The notes under the pieces: generated by a model | What the model was told of the DNA's origin: nothing | Seen by the model: the letters and a program-made list of their open reading frames with translations, nothing else | The model's database searches: none | Position numbers and translations under genes: made by a program | NCBI RefSeq assembly: GCF_905475465.1 | Contig: NC_062246.1 | Location: 11,806,001 to 11,870,000, forward strand | Reading direction: 5' to 3' | Length of the DNA: 64,000 bases | From: Pieris napi | Lineage: Eukaryota; Arthropoda; Insecta; Lepidoptera; Pieridae | In this document: positions 1 to 12,000 of the stretch, piece after piece | Numbering within the stretch: the stretch's first letter is position 1 | Layout: each line of letters begins with the position of its first letter

Positions 1-919
1 AAGCTAACGGGCTTATTATTATTTCGCGTCTATATAATAAATATATACCATACATTACTACTTCAATATAAACTTAGTGAGTAATATTCCAGAACAGGAT
101 TTTTGTTAATTTTACCAATTATCCAAAAAGTCGAAACCTGTCTTTGGCACTGTAGAGTCTGTCAGTGTTTCAGTCGAATGGAAGTCCGTGTTTGACGATG
201 CCTGGCTTGACAGAAGACCGCGGTTTTCTTCTGAGAGATCTGAAAATGTAATAGGTGAAATACCTTTTAGAATAAATATGTGAGGAACATGTACACTAAC
301 TTTTTTTTAGTACAGTAGTTTTTATCTAGGAGTACATTGTCTTCACATATAATTGTTTAACTAATGTATACAAAATATTGTAAACCTATTTTAAAAGAGT
401 AAGTGTGTTCTTGCCCATTCTTCTCCACACGAAACTATCTTTTGGAAGGGGCAACTAGAATCATCTTTATATTTTATTTGACGTTCAAGAGTGCCATTTT
501 AGGTGGTCTAATTGAAATAAATGATTTGACATTACTTGACTTGACTTAATACTCGTAAAATAATACGAAATGAGACCAGGTGTTCTAAATATTTATTAAA
601 TTGAATAGGGTCAAAAATATTATTTGCCTTCTTAGTAAATGGAGTCTTTCCTGGAGTTCGTCGTAGTCGTTTAACATTAATTAATATACTTAAATTTTCC
701 TAATTTATTATTTCCTTGTCTAATTAGTATGTGACGTTCTAAATATTGATAACTGATTTAAATTGTATATATTACTGTAAAAGTTATATTGAAGGGACCA
801 AACCTTAGGCAAATAACTTTTTATTTCCACCAATATCTAAGAATACAAAAAGTTAATACATATACTCTATTTAAACAAAATTTATTAACCGTAAGGTATA
901 AAAATTAAAATAAATAAAT

Positions 920-1170
920 CAGTGGCGCTAACTAAGTGGCTTTGTTATATGATCGTTTGTCAAACTAATAGACAAGCAGGTGATCAGCCTCCTGTGGCTG
1001 ACACACGCCGCTTTGGGGTCTAAGGCAGGTTTCCTTATGAGGTTTTATTTTACCGTTTGAGCGAATGTTAAATGCGCACATAGAGAGAAAGCCCATCAGT
1101 GCACAACCGAGCCTCGAACTTACGACTTCATGATATCGCACGCTGAAGCCACTAGGCCAGTGTTGGCCCT
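920..1170 (-). repeat. Lepidopteran tRNA-derived SINE
   Basis: Read on the minus strand, it starts with the A-box-like text GTTGGCCTAGTGGCTTCAGC, continues with a B-box-like region, a block about 'numbers of CGCATTTAACATTCGCTC' type, and ends with ACACGCC, AGGAGGCTGATCACC and GTTAGCGCCACTG. The same order of blocks occurs at 12981-13190 and 41637-41880 on the plus strand, so this is a dispersed family. The tRNA-like head identifies it as a Pol III-derived SINE; it is not a functional tRNA gene. Confidence 0.85.
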
Positions 1171-1784
1171 GCTAAATTATTAAAAATACAAAGTATACTT
1201 TTTTATTTAAGGTAATTTTTTTATATAGATAGCTAAATTTTTAAATAATGCTGCGTAATAGCGGAACGTAGCGAACATAGTATTTAATAGAACATGTTAG
1301 GTATTACAGCTATGTTTATTCAAATGAAGTCATTACGATCACCTTATCTAACGAACAACAATGGTTTGAACAATGCATGACTGACTCACGCTTAGAATAA
1401 TAATGGTGCTAAGATAATTGAATATGTGGTCTCTTAGTAATAGAATTACTTTATGGAGTTTCTTTCTCTGTTTTCTAGATAAATTTTGGTATAAAGACTT
1501 AGGGTCTGTTTCACAATGTACGGAGAAGTTCCAAATTAGCTTTATTACTTATTGGTAGGATAAACACTATTGTTGCGTTTCACGACTGTCAGATAGCGCT
1601 ATTCGTCACATAAAGTCCATCAAAAGTTATACATAATAACAGACCCTATTATTTTTGCAAGATATTCTTAATGGGCGGATAGAATCCCTCCATCGACCGT
1701 ATACGATAAGATACTCATAATTGTTTCATGTGCTTCGTACAAACACGAATTACCTGAACAATTCGCCAATGTTTCGGTTTGTTT

Positions 1785-2128
1785 GAAATGTGAAAACTTC
1801 TTTAGCGGCGTTGTACACCTTTTTGGAATGGGTAATAAATGTTAAACTCGCGTCAGGACACGTCACCTGATCGAAAATTCGTAAGACGGATGGAGTAGAC
1901 AGCTAGCGCGGCGTATTTAATGTAATATAAATTGTCATGTTTGTGTACGACAGCGCAATAAATAAATTGTATTCTACCATATAAATGATAGTACTTTTAT
2001 ACTGATAATTAAAGCAATTCGTGCAAAATTATTCCCTAACCATTCCAAACTATCAAAAATGCACAACGTTAATATTCAAGTTTTCACTTCTGCCGACACT
2101 CCCGGAGTGCAACCCGTCGTTTTTTTTT
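1785..2128 (-). repeat. MITE-like repeat, family C, copy 1
   Basis: About 344 bp, nearly the same as 26385-26730 and as the reverse complement of 34026-34370. One end carries GTGAAAACTTCTTTAGCG, the other AAGTTTTCACTTCTGCCG followed by a small palindrome (ACTCCCGGAGT) and a T-run. No coding capacity is visible. The arms are inverted repeats of one another, which suggests a non-autonomous DNA transposon, but the superfamily is unknown. The 5' arm has one changed base (GAAATG instead of GAAGTG). Confidence 0.8.
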
Positions 2129-2459
2129 TACCTAACTAGGACACAAATTATTAGGATGTTGATATTTTCCACCTCACCTAAGAGGATGTGAGGAAATATA
2201 GTCGTTTGTTTAATGTTAAATTTCAGTTTCCTTTCTGTCTATTAATGTATTTACTTATATTTTCGGTTTCATATATATTGCTTATCTATGTATCTGTTTT
2301 GGCTTTGTAAATTGGCTATGTGTTTTGTTTTATAATATGTGTGTTAGCTGTAACATTACTAATAAATAAATAAGACTGCTATCCTATCTACAAATTGGTA
2401 CTAAAATTCGTCGAGCAGTCTTAAAACCATAACATTTAGTACATTTTAGCAAAATAATT

Positions 2460-5218
2460 TCAACATTTTCTAACCAATAGTTCAAATCCATACTCACCGC
2501 CATTAGACTTAGCAATACTGCCTCTATAATTGTCTTGACTCTTATAATTCCTAAAATCTACAATCTGCGTTTGATTATTTTCAACCAAGCACTCTTTTTC
2601 TTCATCTTTCCCTTTGAAATTTCCAATAAACTTCGTAATAAAGCTGGTAGGAGATACGATCTCCCTATTCGAGTCTTTATATCTAAAAATCACAAATATC
2701 ATTGTTTATTTCTTCATATAAATATTAGTAAAATTAATTTTGTTGATTTCACCCTTACCTCGATACTTCATGATTCTTCAACGCGTTCTTTAATTCATTT
2801 ACCACTTTGGAATGCGATATTACCAATTCCGACATAACAGGTGGTGAGGGGGGCTCTTCCTTCGATTTTCGACTCTCTATACAGAGATTTAGCTGACTCT
2901 TCGTCTGGTAAAGAAATGGTGCCGAGTATTCGTCCCTGTAGGACCCGTTTTCATCCTGTACTACTTTCTGTGCGTGATCGCGTCCGAAGAAAGACATAAG
3001 GTCATCCTTATGAACTGGTGGATCATTTATATCGAAATCTAAACTGTCTAATAGAGCGTACTTGAGTGCTATATCCGGTTTTATAATCGACTCGTTGATT
3101 ATTTCCGACTGAAATTGTAATGTATACATAATCACGCATTAATAATAGCAAAGCCTTTGTACATTATATTATATAGAGCTAGATGAGAACAGTCGTACTA
3201 AAGTTATTTATTACTATAGTACAAAATTTATTTTTGTATTTAACCAATTATTCACCATATACTTCCGACCCTACAACTGCGAAACTCATGATAATAAGTT
3301 CTGTCATCAATGCCAGGGCTGTTAAAATTCTATAAGAGCCAGTTACTAACAGTGTATATGTCGCAGCCAACTGGCTTAATTAGCCGTTCAATTAACAGCC
3401 TAGCCGTTTAACTAGCGGCCTGAAAGATGTTCAGCCAGTTGATCAAACAGCTAGGATGACTTGGTTCGATGACGTTTCTTTACTTGCCTAGCCTGTTGAC
3501 TGTTAATTTAAATTTAATTCTCCCACTCTCAAACTCGAAACGAATCTCTTTAAACTGTCAATATGCCGTTGCCAAATCACAAATTTAATGGTGTTTTCCA
3601 AAGTTTCATAAGAAAACAACAAGTACAATGGAAGAGTGGTGTGACAATAATAATGAGAATTTGACTCCGCAATTAAATTTTAAAAGAAATATTTTATGCC
3701 ATATGTTTATCTTTTTAATTTCTGCCAAATAATGTCTCTATCGTACAAATGGCCTAAGCATTAGCCAGCCAGTTTATTAAATGTTGTAACAAACGCTACG
3801 GCTGAATATCTTTCAGACTGTTAGTTAAACGGCGCCATTTAGTTAAAAGGCTAGGCTGTTAATTAAACGGCTAATTAAGCTAGTTGGCTGCGACATATAC
3901 ATTATACACTCAGTTACTTTCTGTGTCTGTGATACTTTTGCTTAATGTAAGTAATTAGCATTCTATCTGCTTTTCAATGCAAATAATTACATTATAAGTA
4001 ATTCTAAGTCTTACATACAAAGTGTCGTTGAATAAACCAATAGGTGACAACTTAAGAATAAGCTCTACTGAGAACTATCAGTGTGACCAACTCTCAGGAA
4101 CCAATACAATAATACCAACAGAAAACATACCTTGAAGTTTTTTTTTATTGATAGTTTGTAAAAAGACTCCATTAGAAGTATGTGCAAAGTATAATATGTT
4201 AATAATGATTTGGCCCCCATTACAAAATAGATGTGAATGGAACATTTCAGATAATTCTTATGTCCATGTCAATCACATCTTTTATTTTTTAAGATCACAG
4301 AAGATACAACAAATAAAATATATTTTTTATAAACATTTGAGCATATTAGAATGATTTACAACATAAAGCCATATTTCCTGTAGTGAAACCAAACATCCTT
4401 CTTATAATTTAAACAGGAAACATAACTTATTTTTTACCCAACAGAAATAACACAACTAAACAAGAGCTTTTAACTTAAAATTTCCCTGTAAATTTTATAT
4501 TTTGCAACATGCAATCAATTAGTAATTGCTAAACAGGAAATGTTTAATGTACATATAAGAATAATTATTTAATTGCTTTTGAATAATAAGTAGATGTTTT
4601 CATTAATGATGAATTAATAGGTTTATCTAATACACAGTTTAAAAAAAATACAGTAATATTTTAATTTTTAACAATATAATTACAATTTAAAAAGTCACAC
4701 TATAAATAAAAATAAGAGAATATAAATAATAAAGATAGAATAAGCTTAAAAAGAAAAGTTTGCAAAGAGATTACCATATTTTGGTGAAAATGATATCAGA
4801 TATAATAAATTCTGTTCTATATGAAATATGTTGCAATTTTTTTTAATACAATTTCCGTATGAGTAACCAAACGCTTTACTCGCTATATTATATTTTTTTA
4901 TGAATCAATATATTTAACATACATATTTTAATCAATATGTATGTAAGTTTAGTCATATTTTACACCAATTTTTTAGTTGTATTTTTTAAATTAAATAAAT
5001 CCTAAATATTAAGCGGTACCTAAAAATCTAATAATAAAAGCGATAGTGTTTTAAAACCAGAACGATAAAAAATAATCTGTTCATACCTTTTCTTTTTCCG
5101 AAAGCGTATTCCAAATATGCTCAAAGGTATTCCGTGTTTCTACAATATCTTCATGAATTTTAGTTGCGATCGGGTTCATCGTACTAAAGTACTCTTCCGC
5201 TACCGAGTTAAGCGACAT
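2460..5218 (-). CDS. C1orf198-like (DUF4706) protein, 3 exons, 234 aa
   Basis: Exons on the minus strand: 5218-5087 (44 codons), 3108-2759 and 2682-2460 (TGA stop). Introns are GT-AG and phases agree (0, then 2), giving 234 residues. The N-terminus runs EYFSTMNPIATKI, then an acidic helix and FEHIWNTLSEKEK; across the first junction it continues SEIINESIIKPDIALKY. This order matches the conserved N-terminal block of animal C1orf198 proteins (YFS, P-A-KI, W, then IID-like), classed as DUF4706. The middle has a proline/glutamate-rich low-complexity stretch, and the C-terminus ends GFELLVRKC. No signal peptide or membrane segment is seen. The biochemical role of the family is not established. 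Intron 1 (1,978 bp) holds a long-TIR MITE; intron 2 is only 76 bp. The gene is divergent from the zinc-finger gene at 6040. The C-terminal exon is the least certain part. Confidence 0.85.
3354..3900. mobile_element. MITE with about 85-bp terminal inverted repeats
   Basis: The left end starts GTATATGTCGCAGCCAAC and the right end is its inverse, GTTGGCTGCGACATATAC. Similarity continues inward for about 85 bp with a few differences. The arms are built from repeated TTAATTA-GCC and GTTTAACTA-like words, so they have internal sub-repeats. The roughly 370-bp interior is AT-rich with no coding signal. It lies inside intron 1 of the DUF4706 gene. No target-site duplication is clear enough to assign a superfamily. 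A degenerate relative of one end may occur near 36330-36345 (CTGCGACATATATAC). Confidence 0.8.
3901..5086. other. Remainder of DUF4706-gene intron 1
   Basis: Plain AT-rich intronic sequence. I see no repeat, RNA gene or coding signal in it apart from A/T runs. Confidence 0.5.
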
Positions 5219-6039
5219 TTTTTTCTATAATAATACGGGATAAATTTATATAATCTTACATACTATTTTATCACAGGTGTAAACTGTTTTGTATTTTTAT
5301 AATATATTTTTAGGCAGCAAATTGATAAATAGACAACGCCTTCATATAGCAAATCACAAACACAGACTAATTATTAAAGACTTTATAGGCAAATAAGCAA
5401 CTGTTAGTTGACGTTGTTTTTTTTTATTGACGTTTAAAGTAAAAGCTATAGACTATAAAGTAACAAGTACCTACAGCGCTATATATATGATAATATGGAA
5501 AGTATATTTTTTAATATCTATATTTACTCTGTACAAACTTTGTAACAACACCAATGAAAAGGTATATAAATTAAAGCGGAATGTAATAGTTTTAAACACA
5601 TTAATTAGATTGTTCAGGAATACCGTACATATAATTTAACACATTAAGACGTGAATTTTATCTACATTCTGTATAATTCCGAAATACTCTGATTTACATT
5701 TAAAAAAATTTTGGTGATAGATAAAATACTACTTTTATTTTTTTTTATTAATAACAGAATAATGAAACAAATTATAATCTATTTTCTTCTGTTATATCCA
5801 ACCTTTAGTTATAATAGCAGTCTGTAGTTTATTTCAGGGTAATCTAATCTCTATGGTCTCTATATCTTAGTTTATGGTTTTAGTAGTATTGATGGCTGTT
5901 GTGTCGTTGTTATTTTTATTTTTAAGGCCAAGATTTTGTTTTAAACACATGTCAATATGTTATTTGTTACCCAAATTTACAGTGTTTATGTAACGGTAAC
6001 GGGTTTAAAACATGCATAAACTGTACAAGCATCAGAAAG
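5219..6039. promoter_or_regulatory. Divergent intergenic region, probable bidirectional promoter
   Basis: 821 bp separate the start codon of the minus-strand DUF4706 gene (5218) from that of the plus-strand zinc-finger gene (6040). Both 5' untranslated regions and both promoters must lie here unless upstream non-coding exons exist. No convincing TATA box can be singled out in such AT-rich DNA. A short upstream ORF (6012-6050, 12 codons plus stop) overlaps the zinc-finger start in another frame and could lower its translation. Confidence 0.5.
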
Positions 6040-6050
6040 ATGTTGCATAA
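6012..6050 (+). promoter_or_regulatory. Upstream ORF overlapping the zinc-finger start codon
   Basis: An ATG at 6012 opens a 12-codon frame ending with TAA at 6048-6050. It overlaps the main ATG at 6040 in a different frame. If the mRNA begins upstream of 6012, scanning ribosomes would meet this ATG first. Its context (aacATGc) is moderate. The role is inferred from position only. Confidence 0.4.
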
Positions 6051-9000
6051 TAACAATCAATTTGTACCGAGTGATGTTCCAATAAGTGCTGAGGCAAATT
6101 TGACGTCTGATATTATAAATCCAAATAATGTGAATAGTATCAAGAACATAACTCAGCCAATGCCATTGCCTGCAAACTCAGGATGTAGTATATCAGAATT
6201 TCCTTACGGCTTAAATATGAACGCTGGTATGAGCCAATATCCTAATTTTTCATCTGTTGGATTTCCACATAATGTAATGTCACAAAACTCAATGAACTGG
6301 CCAAACAACACATTTCCAATGAACTTGAATGCTCCAAATGGCCCATTTGGTATGTCTGTCGATAGGAAAACCTATGAAAAAGAAGTAAATTTATTAAATG
6401 TCCCTCAAATTCCTAAATATAAGCCAGATGCCCACGTAAACAATTACGCTCATTACAACGACAATCTCTTTAGTAATCAAAATTATCGACCAGTTCATGC
6501 AAGCTACGATGACGACACAACAAATAAACACAGAATTGCTGGAGATTATAAACAATATTTCGAAAGTAATTTAGGTTTATCTGGTAAAGTAGTTGAAAAC
6601 GATTGCAATCTAAGTAAGATTTCTAAGCCAAATGAAAATTGTTTACAAAAAGATGTTATAAATAAAGTAAAAGAGACACTTACAATGGAACCTGATAGTT
6701 GTATCTCAAGTAATCCAGTAACAGATGTGGAAAAAAATTTGACTGAAACTCATCCAAGTGATACAGACACTTTTAGTTTGAGAACCTTTAAGGACTCTGA
6801 TTCTCGTAAGCGTAGCTTAGAAAAAACCCTAAGAATGCTTGAAATAAGCATAATAAATAGTACAAATTCCAGAAAAATTGCTGAAACAACAGAAAGTCCA
6901 AGAAATCATACTGATACATTTAAAACTCCAACTGATAATGCTATAGATACTTCAGATCCATATTCAGATACAGAACAAAATGAAGAACTAAGTTCAGAAT
7001 CACAGTATCTTAACTCTACATTAGTAGAAACAAAAAATCAAGAAAAAACTAAACCAGAAGCATCTAAGCAAACAAGTGATGATGAACAATTTAATGATTT
7101 ATTGCCTGTAAATAAAATTAAACAAGAAACCGTACACACAGTTGAAGTTAAGTTGGAAGAGTGGACACCAGATCTGGACACACCAAATCCATTTCAAAAG
7201 GATACTTTTGGTGTTCCAAGTGAACATGTTTATAATTGTCACATTTTAGATTCTGAAAATAGTGTAAATATTGCTAAGGAACTTGCTAAAGATGGTAAGT
7301 AAAGATTTATATAGTAAAAATATATATATTTTTTGCTATATGTATTAACTATTAAGTAAGAAAGGAGAATATATGTATAAAATCTATATCAGTCTAGTTA
7401 CATACTCAAAATAGACAGATAAGTACTCATCTGATATTAAGCTATAGATACCTCTAGTCTCATGTATACATTTTTCTGATTGACACATTAGACTTTGAAT
7501 TACTTTTACACAGTTCAAATACATATGTTATCATGCATTTATAATTATTATAATGTAACAATGTAAGATTTTGTTTTGTTAATATAAACACTATTTTCCA
7601 CAGGTGGTACAACAGAATCCTATTTTGAATGTCCATATTGTAGTCTTTACTTTAACAACCCAAAGCGTTATTTAATTCATATAAAGTGGCATTCCTTTGG
7701 TTTGACAAATGAGAAGAGACTCGAGTTGCAGCGGGAAAAAGAAATGAAGAAAGTATTGAAAAAACAGGCAAGGTATGGTACTACAACATGTTTTTGGGAT
7801 TCACATATAAGTTATACTGAATATGTGACGATGACTATGTGACGATGACTATGTCTACGACTTGCTAGTTTCCTTATGATTTTTTCCTTTACCAACTGAA
7901 AATGTTAGATTCAATATCGATGATTAGAAATAAGTAAATTTTAATTTTCATGTAACTATTTTGTTTCCAAGTAAATAAATGTAATGTTTGTTTTAGAACC
8001 TAACAATTATCTTATAAATTTACAATAATTCCAGAATACAGATAAAAAAGCAAAATGAAGAGAAGAAAGAACACGAGGGCCCTAATAAATGTACAATCTG
8101 TGACAAGGAATTCAACACATACAGCAGCTTAAAAACCCATAGACAAAAGTAGGTGTTCCATAATTTTAAATAGCAGGGTAGACGTTGGCAACCATACAAA
8201 TAAGCTAGTTCATAGAAAATAAAGTGCGTGTACTAGTGTACACACGTTAGAAGTGAAACTTCTTTATGACCTTATTTTTCGAAAAATTATCTATATGCAA
8301 CTAACTTTACAGAAATTGGTTAAATAAAGTTAAATTAGATAAAGTTTAACAAAAGGCTTTTAATATCACAGACTTGAATACAAATAATACAATTACATAT
8401 TTCATTTTACCTTATTACCAATAAGATTATTACAGAATTTCATAAATTGTAATATAATTTTTAGTATCATTGTTATAGTTACTATAAATTTTTGTTATTA
8501 ATGGTTTAGAATCTCTTCAAATCAACCGTGGTAGGGACGAGAAAAAGACGCGCGTAACGGTCAAATGTGACGCGTAACCGAAACATGTGACGCGTAACCG
8601 AAAAATGTTACACTAAATTTTTTTCCGACCCCGATAAAGAAGTTTCTCTTCAAAAATACTATTCACTACACTATACTTGAACAAATCATTGCAAGAAAAT
8701 TAACAGATTGGCCCAGCATCATGCACTACAATATCTTTGGATATCCTCAAATGCCCGCCAAATGACCTCTGCCTAGTCTTTTGGCAAATTGATTAATATA
8801 AGTTAATACTGAATATATTTGCCCATAGAATGCACCCAACCCGTGCAAGAACCTGCAAGATATGCAGTAAGAATGTGTTAGGCTGGCTTGCTATGAAGCA
8901 ACATATGACAACGCACGAGGAAGCCAGCTTCAACTGTCCAGACTGTCCGAAGAGGTTCAAACATGCACATTCCTTAGCCAAACACCGAGATACACATAAG

Positions 9001-12000
9001 GTGACCATTATTTTTTAATAAAAAAAAATTCAACTACTTTAACATTATAGCAGTGTTGGCCTAGTGGCTTGAACGTGAACCCCTCAATACTGTATCAGTT
9101 TTGTGATCTTTTTTTTTCTTAAGAAATTAATGATAGTGAGTGTGCAGCCTTATGTGACACACACGCGCCGTCGACTTTAAGGTAATATAGGAAATATTGA
9201 TATATAATATATATATAATATACACGATGATTTCACCATAGCAGCTAGTGTTAAAAGTCATTGGTTCACAGCTGTGATCTGCCACTAGGCCAACAATCAT
9301 GTACCAATAATCTATGTCTGTTGGTTTATCAGGCGCATTCATTTATGTCTTTGTTTCATTTCTCATTTTCAACCAGGTGATCTTTTGCGCCTACTATACT
9401 CTGATTTTTCATTCCGTAGAATTCTGACATTTCATAAGTGTTGCTACTAAAACAGATCTCCAAAGAAAAAGGAACAAATTTGACTAATTTGAGGGCAATA
9501 AAAAATGCTACGTATTTTATGTTCTATCTACAAAGCGTAAATCTAAATATTTACTTGAGTGACCTAATACAAAAATAACAAATATTTCAATATCACGATC
9601 AATATAACGAATTAACTTTGATTACTTTATTTTATTCTTTAGCTGGCATCACTGCTTACTAATTCCAGGTTTAGTAAACCTTTTAAAAAAATACAATTTT
9701 TATCTTTACTTGTGGGTTTTTTACTGTTTGTGATGAAAAGGGACGTATGTAATTATCACTCGCCGTTAAACCACTTTAAATGTGGAGCACTTAATAAAAT
9801 GGATACATTAACTAACAATAAAATGTATGTATAGAAGCAGATGTTCAGACTCGTATTGAAATTGAAAAATGTGCCCGGCCAAAAAGGTTTGCCATCTCTG
9901 ACATATCAAAAAATTATAGCTATCAGACTTTTACGGAATTAAAAATCAAAGTATAGGGCCGTAAATGTTCCCTTTTAATGAAAGAACACTCCAATTATTG
10001 TTTAATATTTAACTATTTATTAAGATTAAATGAAACTATTTTAGAACAAAAACTTAAGATGGCTGACATTTTCATCTATATGTCAAAGTGACATTTTACA
10101 TTCATAAATTATCTAGGTGCAATCAATCATGCCTATACGTCATGTGTATAATAAACTTGAGGTACACATACCTAAATACAATGTTTTTAATAATCCAGGA
10201 GAAAACACATGGATGTGCTCAGTGTACGAAGAAGTTTGGTTCGGCGACTTTGCTTAACATTCATATGAAGACGCACGAACGTATGATCCGTGGCGCTACT
10301 TTCCGTTGTACATACTGCGGAAAGGGTTATTATGAATCCTTTAGTTTGGCGGTAAGTTTACAAGACAATTGGTAATAAAGCTATAGTTGGAAGTATAGTA
10401 TGTACTAACTTTTTCCTTGAATCGTGTTAATTTTATATCTAGTATTGTCTTTTATTGACATAACCTTTACACATTTAAAGAAAAAAAAACACATTGCGGA
10501 CATAAGACATAGACGACACACAAAATCAGCAGTCTGTGAACACATACTAGATAGGCCTAATCACTACATACGCTTTGACTTTTGACAGTACTTTCGGTTG
10601 TACTTGCGAAAGAGAAAAGATTCTTCCCAAGATTGGTACGCGAAGCCATTGAAATCAAAAAACACCCCAATGACAATAGAGAAGACGGCCTAAAATTGTC
10701 GAATAATTATGAGGTCATATCATTGATATACAAAAAACCCAAGATGCACAGTCTCATATAAAAGTAACGCTCGAAAGTGTCCCGAAACACTATTTCTGTC
10801 CATAACAGTATATGTTACAAGCATATATTATTGCAAAATCAACCTTACGCGAATTGCTTAAAGTTGTTATTACAACGCAGTGTATACGTACTTAAAGCAA
10901 TAAAATTTTACGACCGACCGTGGTCGGTAGGACAAGGTATTGAGTGGAGTCGAACATGACTTTTTTATTTACAACTATTTAACATAATTTTAAATTTATC
11001 CGACTTTTTGGGTGCTTTACAGCGTGAGTGGTCACGGTGACTGAAGACAGAAGGTGTTGGATGTTAAATAGTTGTAAATTTATAATAATACATAACTTTA
11101 ATCCGGTTAAAAAGTTTTTTCTTTAAATTAAAAAAAAATGTTAAATTGGCTACCTCCTGACCCACACTTTATATAGCGTAAATATATTTGTCAAAAACTA
11201 CACACAAAAAAGTTCAAGAGTACATAAATTTATTTATAAAAAAAACACAAATAAATAACATCGACTCCACTTGTAGACGCGAGACTATTTGAAATGAGCG
11301 CACAATTTAGAATGTTGCGCTCATTTTTTGAGGACGTTTTTTTGACGTTGAGTGTGCATCTTGGGTTTTTTGTATATCAATGGGTCATATACATTAAATT
11401 TTATATGCATATTTGACTCAGTCTCATCAAAATCAAGAGTAAGGCAGTTGTCCCACCAACGCGACGTCGAGGAAACTACTATCGGCTATTTTCTCGCTCA
11501 AGAAACTTACAATAGATATACATTCCGTGTAAACAAAAGAGATGCATATGTAAATAGTTGATCGCTGACTGTTCATACTGCCGGCGAGGACTCGCTCCAC
11601 TAGTTCGTCGCTGAGCGACAAGAGCTATGAAAGATAATTACCTCTTAGCTATCAAAACTCACGCCGAGAGAACAACCAGACGACGGATCTAAAAGTACAC
11701 GTATCTTTATTTATTATGAATATCAAAAGATCATCGCTGTCTAGTTCAGACAGTGGTGGTAACTATACCATCTGGGGCCCGTGGCACATTCTTTTGATGG
11801 GGCCTTATCAGTAAAAATCGTCACGTTGTACTCAGTTTAATTTTAATAAACTTCGAGATTTTCAGCGTACTTAATTACACGTTGTATAATGTATATGTCC
11901 CACTAATGGCCATAGGCCTCCTCTCTTAGGCGAGAAGAAAATGTCTGTAGTCCCCACGCTAGCCCAATGCGTATTGGAGACTTCACATTCATAAATAGAT

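Larger units (their letters stand above)
1..2459. other. Intergenic DNA, no gene recognised
   Basis: AT-rich sequence with no open reading frame that resembles a protein. It contains a SINE at 920-1170 and a MITE-like repeat at 1785-2128, listed separately. The rest shows no structure I can name. The 3' untranslated region of the minus-strand gene ending at 2460 should lie in its right end. Confidence 0.6.

Noticed and set aside
6040..7302. A stand-alone 420-codon gene ending at 7302
   Set aside because: The frame crosses a strong donor (GATG|GTAAGT at 7294). Splicing to 7604 continues in phase into a zinc finger, so the stop at 7302 is intronic.
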